Shown here one piece after another: positions 23,992-34,894 of a DNA stretch of 64,000 bases. This stretch comes from Vigna angularis (Eukaryota; Streptophyta; Magnoliopsida; Fabales; Fabaceae), in contig NC_068971.1 of the NCBI RefSeq assembly GCF_016808095.1, positions 33,217,631-33,281,630 of the forward strand. The letters run 5' to 3'. The notes under the pieces were generated by a model. It ran no database searches and had not been told where the DNA came from. It saw only the letters and a list, made by a program, of their open reading frames with translations. Within the stretch, counting starts at the first letter, position 1. Each line of letters starts with the position of its first letter. The translations under genes were made by a program, and so were the position numbers.

Positions 23992-24180
23992 GTTATTCTT
24001 ATACTCTGTTTAGAGTTCCTTGCTAGTTCTGAGATCCTCAGAAATATCTGAGAAGTTCCTGTTGTATCCTGGGGGGCTTGCGCAATACACCGCGGATAAG
24101 TCCTTAAGGACAGTGATCTACACGCCTCAGGAAGCATATTGTTCGTGATCTTTATTCTACTTTTGTCAGCTTTTACAACA
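23992..24180 (+). repeat. Copia 5' LTR, second part
   Basis: It matches 28989-29177 by eye and starts with the Athila target duplication GTTAT. It contains the 12-bp palindrome GTCCTTAAGGAC at 24100-24111. Confidence 0.95.
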
Positions 24181-24195
24181 ATCTTAAGGACTTAT
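24096..24195 (+). promoter_or_regulatory. Copia leader: 13-bp inverted repeat between LTR and start codon
   Basis: ATAAGTCCTTAAG (24096-24108, in the LTR) is the exact reverse complement of CTTAAGGACTTAT (24183-24195, in the leader). The second arm covers most of the 13-nt leader and the first two bases of the gag ATG. It could hide the start codon, position reverse transcription, or act as an unconventional primer site. The structure is seen; the role is inference. Confidence 0.6.
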
Positions 24196-27100
24196 GGCTG
24201 ACAACAACAACAACTCAATCCCGGAGAATCAGAATAATGTTTCCGGAACTCAGACGGTCTTCGCGAAACCTTTCCCGGATGTATCAAAAATTGAAGTCTT
24301 CTCTGGTCAGAATTTCCGGCGCTGGCAAGAACGCGTGTCGACTCTCTTAGACATGTACGGAGTCGCTTTTGCTCTTTCATCTTCAAAACCCGACTCCAGT
24401 CACCCTCCAAATTCAAAACAAGTTGAAGATTGGGTTCATGCAAACAAGGTATGTCGTCATACTTTACTTAGTGCACTCTCTAACGATTTGTTCGATGTAT
24501 ACTGTTCCTATAAGGAAGCGAAAGAAATTTGGGATTCGTTGATTCTCAAATACACTGCTGAAGATATAATCAGACAAAGATTCATCATTGGGAATTACTA
24601 TCGCTGGGAAATGGTTGAAGATAAGGACATAAAGTCGCAAATTAATGAGTACCACAAGCTACTCGAAGATATCAAAGGAGAGAACGTTCTTCTTCCAGAT
24701 GAGTTTCTTTCAGAGCTTCTGATCGAGAAATTGCCGCCTTCCTGGACTGATTACAAGCAACAACTAAAACATAGGCACAAGCAAATGTCACTTTCAGAGC
24801 TGATCACTCACATAATTATTGAAGATACCAACAGGAAAGAATCTGCTGCTGTGAGGGCCAAAGCATTGTCTGCAAAAGCAAACATGGTAGAAGACAAACC
24901 TGCTCCAAAAAGGTACGAACACAAACCTGATCACAATAAGAAAAATAATTTTCGAAAATTTCGCCCCAACACATCTAACCCCACCTTTAAGAAGAAAGGA
25001 AATTGCTTCGTATGTGGGAAGTCAGGCCATCATGCACCGCAGTGCAGACGCAGAGTAAGAAACGACAATCCTCCTAAGGCTAATATAGTCGAAGGAGATG
25101 ACATTATTGCTGCGGTTGTTTCTCAAGTAAATCTGATGACCAATGTGAGCAAGTGGGTAGTAGACTCTGGTGCTACTAGGCATATCTGTGCAAACAGAAG
25201 TGCTTTTACCTCTTACACTAGTGTAGGGGATGGAGAAGAACTCGTTTACCTCGGTGATTCCAGGACCACTCCTATTCTGGGAAAAGGGAAAGTTCTTCTC
25301 AAACTCACATCTGGAAAGACTCTGGCCTTGAGTGATGTGCTACATGTGCCATCAATCAGAGTTAATTTAATCTCTGTAGCACTACTGGGAAAAGTGGGGG
25401 TTAAAGTGTCATTCGAGTCTGACAAGATTGTAATGACAAAAAATAATGTTTTTGTGGGGAAGGGATATTGTGATCAGGGTCTCTTTGTACTTAACATTTC
25501 TGAAAATATTAATGAATCATCTTCTTCTGCTTATATTATTGATTCATATGATATATGGCATGCTAGATTAGGACATCTAAATTCTTCCTATGTTATGAAA
25601 TTAAAACAACTAGGATTAATTAATATGCATGATAAACAGAGTAGCAAGTGTGATATATGTGTAGAATCTAAAATAACAAAGAAAACATGTTTCTCTGTAG
25701 AACGCCAAACTGAATTGTTAGGGTTAATTCATACTGATTTAGCTGATTTGAAACAAACAATGTCTAGAGGAGGTAAAAATTATTTTGTGACCTTTATAGA
25801 TGATTATTCTAGATACACCAAAGTATACTTAATCAAACATAAAGATGAAGCCTTTGATGTGTTTCTTACCTATAAAGCAGAAGTAGAAAATCAATTGAAT
25901 AAGAAAATTAAGAGGATTAGATCAGATAGAGGTGGTGAATATGTGTTATTTAATGACTATTGTGTTAAAGAAGGAATCATCCATGAAGTAACCCCACCGT
26001 ATTCACCTGAGTCTAATGGAGTAGCTGAGAGAAAAAATAGAACTCTTAAGGAGATGATGAATGCTATGCTTATTAGTTGTAGTGCACCTGATAACCTTTG
26101 GGGAGAAGCCTTGCTTACTGCGTGCTTTTTACAAAATAGAATACCTCATAAGAAAACTGGTAAAACTCCGTATGAGATGTGGAGAGGTTATCAACCTAAC
26201 CTTAAATATTTAAGAGTGTGGGGGTGCCTAGCTAAGGTGATGTTACCCGATCCTAAGAAAAGGAAAATAGGCTCTAAAACCTCTGATTGTATGTTCTTAG
26301 GTTATGCTGAACATAGTGCTGCCTATAGGTTTCTAGTTCTTAAAAGTGATACACTTGAAAGAAATTCTATAATGGAGACGAAAAACGCTGAGTTTTTTGA
26401 ACATGTTTTTCCTTTAAAGGTTAGTGAGACGTCTCAACCTATAGAAGATAATAATAATAGTGATGCCTTGTGTGAGGAATTAAGAAGAAGTAAAAGACAG
26501 AGGAAGGAAACTTCATTTGGTAATGATTTCTATACCTATCTAGTTGATAATGATCCAAGTAACTTTGTAGAAGCCATTAGTGCTCCTGATGCAAAACAGT
26601 GGGATAAAGCCATTAAGACTGAAATTGAATCAATTCAGAAAAATAATACTTGGACCTTAGTAGATTTGCCTAAAGGAGCAAAACCCATTGGTTGTAAGTG
26701 GATCTTTAAGAAAAAGTATCATCCTGATGGATCTATAGAGAAGTATAAAGCAAGATTAGTAGCAAAAGGTTTTACTCAAAAACCCAACATAGATTACTTT
26801 GATACTTTTGCCCCTGTGACTAGGATTTCCTCTATTCGAGTGTTGTTAGCTTTAGCAGCAATCCATAAGCTAGTGATACACCAAATGGATGTTAAAATTG
26901 CTTTTCTAAATGGTGATTTAGAAGAGGAAATTTATATGACTCAACCTGAAGGGTGTGTTGTACCTGGTCAAGAGAATAAGGTATGTAAACTTTTAAAATC
27001 TTTGTATGGATTGAAACAAGCACCAAAACAGTGGCATGAAAAACTAGATAATGTATTGTTATGTGATGGTTTTTCACCTAATGATGCTGATAAATGTGTG

Positions 27101-28123
27101 TACTCTAAATTTGAAAATGGTGATTGTGTTATTATATGTTTGTATGTGGATGACATGTTAATTTTTGGTACATGCAATGAGATTGTTACTAGAACTAAAT
27201 TATTTCTAGGATCGAACTTTGAAATGAAAGACATGGGTGAAGCCAACGTAATTTTAGGTGTTAGAATCATAAGGAAGGGAGATAGTATATTACTATCCCA
27301 AGAACAATACATTGAGAAGCTTCTTAAGAAGTTTGGGTATTATGATTTCAAACCCGTGAGTACCCCTTATGATGCTAACTCCAAATTAATGAAAAATAGA
27401 GGAGAATCATTATCTCAGCCTCAGTATGCCCAGATAATTGGGAGCTTACTGCACTTGATGAGCTTTTCTAGACCCGATATTGCTTATGCAGTAGGTAGAC
27501 TAAGTAGGTACACTCAATGTCCAAATCAAGAACATTGGGATGCACTTTCCAGGCTTATGAGATACTTAAGAGGTTCAATGGATTATGCCATTGAATATAG
27601 TGGATTTCCCGCTGTACTAGAAGGGTATAGTGATGCTAACTGGATCTCTGATTCAGATGAGACAAAATCCACTAGTGGTTATGTATTCACACTTGGGGGT
27701 GGTGCGATTACATGGAGATCTTCCAGACAAACTATTATTGCAAGATCAACAATAGAATCTGAGTTTGTAGCTCTTGAGATGACTGGAAGTGAGGCTGAGT
27801 GGTTGAAAAACTTCTTAGCAAACATTCCACTAGGAATGAAACCAACCCCATCGGTGTCAATACACTGTGATTGCCAATCGGCAATAGCTATAGCTAAAAA
27901 CAAGAATTACAATGGAAAGAATAGACATATTCAATTGAGACATAATTTGGTGAAGCAGCTGCTAAAGAGTGGAACTATTTCCATTGACTATGTGAAGTCA
28001 GAAAGGAATCTAGCCGATCCTCTGACAAAACCCTTGGGAAGAAATATGATCTTAGAAACATCGAGGGGAATGGGACTTAAGCCACTAGCAAACAAACAAG
28101 TGATGGTAACCCAACCTTTGTGA
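24194..28123 (+). CDS. Copia gag-pol polyprotein (1309 aa, intact)
   Basis: One frame in Copia order (integrase before reverse transcriptase). By residue: UBN2-type gag about 60-210; zinc knuckle [14 protein letters not shown] near 270; protease [12 protein letters not shown] near 324; pre-integrase [10 protein letters not shown] near 456; integrase with HTDLADL (about 513), RSDRGGEY (about 577) and NGVAERKNR (about 611); reverse transcriptase about 810-1050 with [11 protein letters not shown] near 985; RNase H with YSDANWISD near 1146, ending near [10 protein letters not shown]. Only 33 residues separate the second Asp from the Glu, against the usual 35. The ATG is 13 nt after the LTR; the next in-frame ATG is well inside gag, so this start is the natural one. 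The lineage may be Ivana- or Ale-like, uncertain. The Athila insertion now separates the ORF from its promoter. Confidence 0.95.
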   Translation: MADNNNNSIPENQNNVSGTQTVFAKPFPDVSKIEVFSGQNFRRWQERVSTLLDMYGVAFALSSSKPDSSHPPNSKQVEDWVHANKVCRHTLLSALSNDLFDVYCSYKEAKEIWDSLILKYTAEDIIRQRFIIGNYYRWEMVEDKDIKSQINEYHKLLEDIKGENVLLPDEFLSELLIEKLPPSWTDYKQQLKHRHKQMSLSELITHIIIEDTNRKESAAVRAKALSAKANMVEDKPAPKRYEHKPDHNKKNNFRKFRPNTSNPTFKKKGNCFVCGKSGHHAPQCRRRVRNDNPPKANIVEGDDIIAAVVSQVNLMTNVSKWVVDSGATRHICANRSAFTSYTSVGDGEELVYLGDSRTTPILGKGKVLLKLTSGKTLALSDVLHVPSIRVNLISVALLGKVGVKVSFESDKIVMTKNNVFVGKGYCDQGLFVLNISENINESSSSAYIIDSYDIWHARLGHLNSSYVMKLKQLGLINMHDKQSSKCDICVESKITKKTCFSVERQTELLGLIHTDLADLKQTMSRGGKNYFVTFIDDYSRYTKVYLIKHKDEAFDVFLTYKAEVENQLNKKIKRIRSDRGGEYVLFNDYCVKEGIIHEVTPPYSPESNGVAERKNRTLKEMMNAMLISCSAPDNLWGEALLTACFLQNRIPHKKTGKTPYEMWRGYQPNLKYLRVWGCLAKVMLPDPKKRKIGSKTSDCMFLGYAEHSAAYRFLVLKSDTLERNSIMETKNAEFFEHVFPLKVSETSQPIEDNNNSDALCEELRRSKRQRKETSFGNDFYTYLVDNDPSNFVEAISAPDAKQWDKAIKTEIESIQKNNTWTLVDLPKGAKPIGCKWIFKKKYHPDGSIEKYKARLVAKGFTQKPNIDYFDTFAPVTRISSIRVLLALAAIHKLVIHQMDVKIAFLNGDLEEEIYMTQPEGCVVPGQENKVCKLLKSLYGLKQAPKQWHEKLDNVLLCDGFSPNDADKCVYSKFENGDCVIICLYVDDMLIFGTCNEIVTRTKLFLGSNFEMKDMGEANVILGVRIIRKGDSILLSQEQYIEKLLKKFGYYDFKPVSTPYDANSKLMKNRGESLSQPQYAQIIGSLLHLMSFSRPDIAYAVGRLSRYTQCPNQEHWDALSRLMRYLRGSMDYAIEYSGFPAVLEGYSDANWISDSDETKSTSGYVFTLGGGAITWRSSRQTIIARSTIESEFVALEMTGSEAEWLKNFLANIPLGMKPTPSVSIHCDCQSAIAIAKNKNYNGKNRHIQLRHNLVKQLLKSGTISIDYVKSERNLADPLTKPLGRNMILETSRGMGLKPLANKQVMVTQPL

Positions 28124-28689
28124 CTGGAGATCCCATGAATAAGGTTCATATGGGTAAAAACAAGTCATTTGTTAGTTCTGATAGCACTAATTTGATTTTA
28201 AATCAAATATGTCCATTCCTATGGTGTGTGTGAAAGTGCTAGAGACTGCATAATTGAGAGGTTAAACTTTGTAATTAAACAAAGTTTTTAATGATCTTCA
28301 TATCCCTTACGGGTGGTGTATGACTTGCAGCATACATTTGATGAAATCACCTATATGAGTGTCAAGTGGGGCCGCTTGCATGAGATCTTGGCATGATCTC
28401 TAGAGCACTCATGAATACCGGGCACGCGCATGGCCTATTAAGCGCATCACAGCGATAACAGCAAGGATTGTGGGGGTGTAATGTGATTGATAAACCTCTA
28501 ACACACTCAAGTATCTTTGGTTCATATAGCTTGCTATACCAACTATACTGTGTGTTAAGTTTTCGTTCTAGGACTGGTTCATATAGCTTGCTATACCAGC
28601 TCTGATGCATTACATCTTATAGAACCCAGGATATTTCTTCTTTCTTTCTTTCAATCATTGTTTCTTATCTTTTGCAATATGTGGGGGAT
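28124..28689 (+). other. Copia 3' untranslated region and polypurine tract
   Basis: 566 bp with no frame. It holds two 24-bp identical copies of a hairpin-forming sequence (28518-28541 and 28575-28598) and ends in GTGGGGGAT (28681-28689), the polypurine tract. Confidence 0.8.
28518..28598 (+). repeat. Duplicated 24-bp hairpin before the Copia 3' LTR
   Basis: Two perfect direct copies, 57 bp apart, each starting TGGTTCATATAGC and ending GCTATACCA. Within each copy TATAGC and GCTATA pair around TT, and TGGT pairs with CCA beyond a small bulge. Confidence 0.85.
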
Positions 28690-29177
28690 TGTTATTATTT
28701 ATTAATATAATATTGCAAAATATAATATAACGTTGCGCAAGTTTCGTAATGCAGTTGCCAACGTTATTTTTTTTGTTATGCAACGTTTAATTTGTTGCTT
28801 CATGGTCAAAGCCACTTCCGAGAGGCACGGGATTTTTCCCATTGAGGTTGGGCTTTAGGCCAATCTTTGTTGATTTCCCACTCTATAAATAGAGTGGCCT
28901 TCTTCATTCCAAATACAGATTTACACTCTCTTCTCTTTCTCTCATTCTCTAATCTTTTTGTCTTCTTTTTCTTCTAAAATTATTCTGGGTTATTCTTATA
29001 CTCTGTTTAGAGTTCCTTGCTAGTTCTGAGATCCTCAGAAATATCTGAGAAGTTCCTGTTGTATCCTGGGGGGCTTGCGCAATACACCGCGGATAAGTCC
29101 TTAAGGACAGTGATCTACACGCCTCAGGAAGCATATTGTTCGTGATCTTTATTCTACTTTTGTCAGCTTTTACAACA
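28690..29177 (+). repeat. Copia 3' LTR (488 bp)
   Basis: TG...CA ends; intact counterpart of the split 5' LTR. TATAAATA at 28884-28891. Followed by the target duplication CTTCT (29178-29182). Confidence 0.95.
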
Positions 29178-29182
29178 CTTCT

Positions 29183-30705
29183 CAGCATCTATCTCGTTCC
29201 CTTCACTCCTTTTTATCTCATCACTCATGAACCAACCACCTTTATACGCCAGGCTAAACCAATCTCCATCAAATACTTCCATCCCCTCACATTCTCCAAG
29301 CAGTGATTCACGTTATTTATTCCCATAGGCTTCTCTCCCACTCTCTTTTCTCACGACACTCATACTCACAACACTCACTACTCAACCCATGCAATTAACC
29401 TTCGCTATTGTCACTTAAGACATATTCCCACATCTACGTAAACCACTACCCATTAAACATTTTCCTTCATCCTCTAAACCTTTGACCCTCCTTCTTCTTT
29501 CTCTTCATTTTTAAACACTGCAGCTAACCCCCCAATGTTACTTATTCTTCTAAGTCCTCCTTCTACGCTTCTCTTATTTTCTTTCTTCTTTCACGTTCAC
29601 CCATACCCTAACTCATGCAGCTCTACCAACACTACCCAAGACTCACACTCTCACTCCTTCTCGTCCCAGCCACTACTGGCAGCAAAGGCCAAACGCCCCT
29701 AGCTCCCTCTACACCCCATGGGAGTACATGCCATCTCTTCCACAAAAGGAAAGAGGAAAACCCAGCCTTACATACTAAAAACAAAAATACTCTCGTTTAG
29801 AGACTACCAATTAGGGTTCTACACGAAACAACCTAAACAGGTGAAGGAACCAAAATCGTTGCGGCAACCACATGAAAACCCATCGTCCGTTAGCGGAAAA
29901 AAGAAAGCACAACCACTACCCTTTCTAGAAACAGAACGACCTCGCAACAAGAGTAATCCACAACTACGGTATACATTATCATCATTCTCCCATACATAAC
30001 CACATACCAAACTAGATTACTCAACACACCGAAAAGGAATAAACAACAATGTACAACAACGGCCAGAACAACAACGCGAAGGATCATCCTACACACACGG
30101 GACGCATGCACGCATTCATGAAGTACTCAAGCAATTAGAAAGTGCACTCCATCAACCCGAAATAGTTACCCCAATGCAGAAGATTTGGGTTAAAACACAA
30201 CACCCACACAACAAACCACGGGTTGCTTCCCTTATCTGAACTCCAAAGATTGCTAACACTCCTCTAGTCTCTAGAATACACTAGATGATCTCCCCTCTCT
30301 CGCGGCTGCCGTGAATGAGTCACTCTCTCTTGACCTAAAACTGGTTTTTAAAACACCTAAATATAACCAAATATACTACTAAAACCCTAGACTCTCATAC
30401 AGCCCAAAATCTCTCCTTATCTCTTAAAATATTTCTGTTAAGATTCCCCGCTTCTATAATGGCCGAGAATAAGAAAACAGCCCTATCTCTATCTTTTGTT
30501 CCCTGGAAGAAAGAAGAATAACACTTAAACTTTCTCTTTCCTCTCCTAATACTAAGGAACATAGTAACAAAAAAAAAAATTAATTAAATGCTAAGCAAGG
30601 AAAAGCTAATTTCTCTTCGTGCTCAAGGATTCAAAGCAATAGAATAAAAAGAGATAAAATCTCTCTGCCAAAAAAACGAATAAGAAAATATAGATTTGTT
30701 TTACA
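29183..30705 (-). mobile_element. LTR fragment (minus strand), right part
   Basis: Continuation of the LTR that begins at 9418, after the Copia element. C- and A-rich, no gene. A possible end is TTTTACA at 30699-30705 (reverse complement TGTAAAA), but the neighbouring 5-mers TATGC (9413-9417) and TATAT (30706-30710) do not match well, so the boundary is tentative. Confidence 0.35.
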
Positions 30706-31020
30706 TATATAGGCAAAAATAAAAGGTATTTTACTTATATGGGCAAAAAATTTTAAAATTACGGATCTAAACAAGTTGTGGGGACCCAGACGACTTCAAA
30801 TGAAGAAGTTGTGTCCCTACACGACTTCGTTCTTACCTCTGCACGACTTCACCCTGACATAGTGGTTAGAGGTGAAGTCGTGCACCCCAAAAAATATTTT
30901 AAGACTTGGTAATCGATTATCAGGCTTTGTAATCTATTACGCATGCTGAAATCATCCAGGGGACACGACTTCACCTTATATAGGCAAAATATCTCTGGTA
31001 ATCAATTATAGTAATCTAGT
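30706..31020. repeat. ACGACTTC-rich repeat with hairpin and a palindrome pair
   Basis: Repeated CACGACTTC in both orientations; TGCACGACTTCACC (30840-30853) and GGTGAAGTCGTGCA (30871-30884) form a perfect 14-bp inverted repeat. GTAATCGATTAT (30909) and GTAATCTATTAC (30929) form one more 20-bp-spaced pair. Cut at 31021 by a CACTA end. Confidence 0.7.
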
Positions 31021-32940
31021 CACTAGTGCAGTGAAGGAAAACGACAGGTTATTTTTTACAATACGCTTCGGTTTTTTAATCGAAGCATATACAAGTGAGA
31101 TAATAAGAAGGGGTACTTTTGGCATCGGTTCCAACCTAGGTAATATGTCCAAGGTTTCTACTTCGGTTCCTCTGCACCCGAGGTAGTAAGGAAGAAAAAA
31201 AAAGGAGTAGAGGGTTTATACCTCTGTTCAACCGAGGTAATAACGTGGGCCTATGGCAGCGGTTCTAGCTAGAACCGATGACAAAGCCCTTTATTTTTTT
31301 TTAAATCACGTGCACCTTATGATACCGGTTGTGGTTGAACCGAGACCATAGACAGGTTTTCTACCTCGGTTTTGCCATAATCGAGGCCTATACTTCGCAA
31401 AAAAAAATTAATAGCAAGTCTGTTTTTGTGATATCCACTATCACAAAAATAGACATGCATATCAAATAGTATATTTACAACATAGATTCAACACAACAGT
31501 CAATAATTACATCATATAATGTTTAAAGCATAATGTAAATAGTCTAATAACTAATAACTATAAATCAACTAATGTGCCAATGTATTTTAAATATTAATAA
31601 GTACGCGTTATTGTATAATCTAATCAAATGCTTTGCTAGTGTCTTCCTTAGGAATGTAAGTGGCTTTTGAGGAAGTGGAGTAGGAGTCTTGAATCTCTGC
31701 ACAAGACACATGATGTTTATTAGTGTATATAAATTCCAAATGATGGAAAAAAACAAAATTCATTAAATCTAAATATTATTGTTTTCCAGCCTCTTGTAAT
31801 ATGGGCACAAATAGTGTGTTTGTCATCCAATACATTATGTAGTATCCGCACTCATATTACTCACTTTGTCTGTCACACTACAATATATCATCATAGTTGT
31901 AAATAGTTAGTGAAAATCATTAAAACAAAACAACTATAAGTATGGTTTTAGCATATGTCAAATCTTGAGACTCAACCATGCAAGCTTTTTATCGTTAGTA
32001 GTTAATCTCCCAGACAACATCATACGTGTTGCAATGGAACTATTAAAAAAAAGCTTTAGCATTCATTTATATAACAAAGAAAGTTCAAACTGAGGTTCTT
32101 ACCAATCAACTACTTGTCTAAGATGTTTGGGAGGAGACTTATGCAATGAGCAGAACCACACAACATAACTCTCCGGTATGGAAACAATGAGTAGCTGTCA
32201 ATAGTGTCTGAAATTGATAATAACTTAATTGTTATATATTAAAATCATAGATGGTACTTTGAAGTTAACAAACTTCACTTACCTAGATATATATAAGGGA
32301 TAAAATATATCTCCTTCTCCCTTGTAAAGCTACTGGTGAGATATGTTTGGATGTCATCAAATTTATTTGCTTCGTGAGTGACTTGTGGATCAATGAACCC
32401 ATAGATATCATTGTACCCTAAGTTGTTACTTACACCAAACATATACCTGAAATCAAAAATTACATTTGATATAAGTATACTTGATATATAAATCAATTTT
32501 ATATAAATAATTGCTCATAGACTTACATCATCTATAGCTGAATTAATGTAATATTCAACTCTTCTTTTTTCGATGCAAGCTCCCTAACATCTTGACTATG
32601 TAGGTATATTGGGACCTTAGAGTCTCTCCCAAATACATTAGGATAATATTCAATCTTCATAGGCTCATTTGCAATAATGTCAGAAAGTTGCTGCAATGCA
32701 CCAAGAGGATCGTCCTTAGATAAAGGAATCTTCTCTTATCCAAGCGTCTATTGTTACATGAAAAAATAGGATAAGTTTTGACATCAATAACATGTAAACT
32801 TTAAAATTGAGAAGTGTAAAGTAAGAGTCCATACCGGGGGGTTAGAAACAGAACCAACCAAGTGTTTATGCCAAGCGATAAAAGATTGGAATGCCTCTAC
32901 CATAGTGAAAATCTCATCTATGGGCAAATATGTGTTTTTA
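31021..32940 (-). mobile_element. CACTA (En/Spm-like) transposon fragment, 3' end and decayed gene
   Basis: It starts CACTAGTGCAGTG, followed by subterminal repeats of the ACCGAGGTAAT type to about 31390, as at 225-512. A decayed gene on the minus strand lies at 32100-32930, so 31021 is the element's 3' end. The other end is missing; sequence after 32940 belongs to another repeat. Confidence 0.65.
32100..32930 (-). pseudogene. Ulp1-like (C48 protease domain) gene of the CACTA element, decayed
   Basis: Minus-strand exon-like blocks, from high to low coordinate: 32835-32930 (EAFQSFIAWHKHLVGS), about 32526-32745 (VFGRDSKVPIYLHSQDVREL, then a stop in IQL*MM where Trp is expected), about 32278-32450 (LGYNDIYGFIDPQVTHEAN, KEIYFIPYIYL) and about 32103-32209 (LLIVSIPESYVVWFCSLHK). 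These resemble the SUMO-protease-like protein carried by many plant CACTA elements, whose role in transposition is not settled. In-frame stops (about 32535, and near the start of the second block) and the missing 5' part make it a pseudogene. Family assignment rests on motif style only. Confidence 0.6.
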
Positions 32941-32989
32941 TGTTTTCTACAATCTTAAGAGTTTTCCTAAGATTTTTCTGTGTTGGATA

Positions 32990-33140
32990 TTTTTGAGCCT
33001 AAGTCTTATGTTTCATCCTATAGTATTATCATATTCTCATTTCGTTTAATGTTATTTGATTAAACTTCAAAACATAAGAGCGTTTAGATGTATAAACAAT
33101 TTTGTCTTAACAATCTCCCCATTTTTGATGTTTAACAAAT
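32990..33140 (+). repeat. Dispersed repeat, copy 1
   Basis: Contains TTTCGTTTAATGTTATTTGA, TTAAACTTCAAAACAT and GCGTTTAGA blocks. Related copies lie at 45850-45920 (plus) and 63915-64000 (minus). Confidence 0.6.
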
Positions 33141-34894
33141 ACACAACTAAACGATATAATTTTTCTTGGTTCAGCGCATAGTTTTAGACTTGTGTGTTTG
33201 TGATTATTTATGTGTTTTGCATGTGGGGTAGTAGACATAATCAAAATATATAGAACAACAATTAACTTAAAGCATGATAAAAACATAAATTAAGACATTA
33301 TTTAAATAATCAAAACAAAATGCATAAATAATTCAGAAATAACACATAATGAAAAACGATAAATTTTATATTTAAACACATAAACATGTTACATGAATGT
33401 AAATATGGACTCTTAAGATGAACTTCTAAGAACCTGGAGATTCCCCGTTAGTACATGGTCCTGGATGCTGACACGTATACGCTCTTTCTCCTCCTTATTT
33501 GATAAATATCAAAAGGGAAGGAGAGAAAGGACATCACAGCCCGACGCAAGAGATGGTGCTGTGAGAGTGAGGGACGAGGAGGGAGCTGAAAGGGGTTATG
33601 AAGGAAAAGTAGAAAGGAGTAGGGAAGAGGGTTTAGATGTTCAAGAAAAGGGTTAAGGGCAAAGAGAGAGGATGAAAGGGGTGAAGAGAGGAAATGAAAG
33701 AGGCGGTTGGAAGCTTGGGTAAGGCAGGATTTGGTCATAAAGGGTGTAGGTTAGGTGGAAGAACTACGTGCATAAGGCAGGTAAGTTATGAATACAAGAG
33801 TAGGAAATGATGTGGGATTATCATATTCATCATTGTTTGGTGATCAGATGAGATGATGATGATGGTCCAAAGATTTAGAAGAAAGCTTCATTGGTTTGAA
33901 ATTAAATTTACGAACAAATTTACCCACGATTAATGGTGTTGCGTTTACCAATGGATATATCCATAAATAAGGTCGATGAAAGGAAATCAAATTTTGAGAT
34001 TATAAGTATGTGTATCTATAGGTTTCAGACTAGTTATTATAATTATTGTGAATGAGAAGAGACTATTTTGATTCAAAGATTAAATGACTTAATTTAATTT
34101 AGACTACATTCAACCTTATTTAACTTTTTTTCACAAATATTTTTAAAATTGATCTAATGGTCAAATTCATTTTATCATGTCTCAATCAATAATTTAAAAA
34201 TTGGTGAAATAAATATTTTTTAATGTGACAATATTTTTAATCTCATTCAAATCTCGCCATACTTATTATTATTTGAAATAGATAATAGTGCACTATATTT
34301 AGTTTTTCTTCTACTTTAAATTGGTTTTATAAATGTTATTTTACTTTAATTCTTCCAAATAAGTTAATTTTAGTAGCATCTCAATCTTTCTAAAGGTGCC
34401 ATTTGTCACGCAACATTCTCATCCAAGTGTGAAACTTAACAAACCACTCTGATAACACACATTTCTGCGAGAAACACGTTACACGTAATAAAATGACCTA
34501 TAGTATAAAAATACTCAATGAATAGTTTTTTAAGTTCATAACAGTTAGTAAATTTCCACTTAAAAAAAAACTCTAATAATGTCCTTGAATTCCAACATTT
34601 TTTTCTTCTAATAAAATGACATAATGAATGTTTATTTTAATTTTAAAAATTGTTTTTGTGATCCAAACAAAAACAGAGCAAAAGGGGGAGTGGGGTCTGT
34701 GCAATGTTACTCGTCCCTTTTGAGTCATGCTGCCACTTTCCAATTGGTTCGGTAATAATTAAACTAAATTAAATTGAAATTCAAACTCAAATTCTGAACT
34801 GATACTGAAACCGAAACCATTCCTCTCTGCGTCTTCAAGCAACTGCCTTTTACTTCAAATTTCATAACCTAAGTGAAGGATCTCTCCGTCGTCC
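33141..34894. other. Intergenic DNA upstream of the syntaxin gene
   Basis: AT-rich; no supportable gene. A purine-rich plus-strand frame at 33465-33656 looks fortuitous. 34860-34894 is the proximal 5' untranslated region of the syntaxin gene; no certain TATA box. Confidence 0.5.

Larger units (their letters stand above)
11270..29177 (+). mobile_element. Copia LTR retrotransposon carrying a nested Athila element
   Basis: The element has 488-bp LTRs with TG...CA ends and a 5-bp target duplication (CTTCT). The 5' LTR is split into 11270-11573 and 23992-24180; removing the inserted Athila and one copy of its 5-bp duplication restores 488 bp, the length of the 3' LTR (28690-29177). By eye the LTRs are identical, so the insertion is young. 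One uninterrupted 1309-residue polyprotein is encoded. A G-rich purine tract (GTGGGGGAT, 28681-28689) directly precedes the 3' LTR. The leader after the 5' LTR is only 13 nt and lacks the usual tRNA-Met primer complement. Confidence 0.95.

Noticed and set aside
24181..24198. Copia leader as a tRNA-iMet primer site, 3' end or half-tRNA type
   Set aside because: Only TTATGG matches the half-tRNA type and nothing matches TGGTATCAGAGC; too weak to call.
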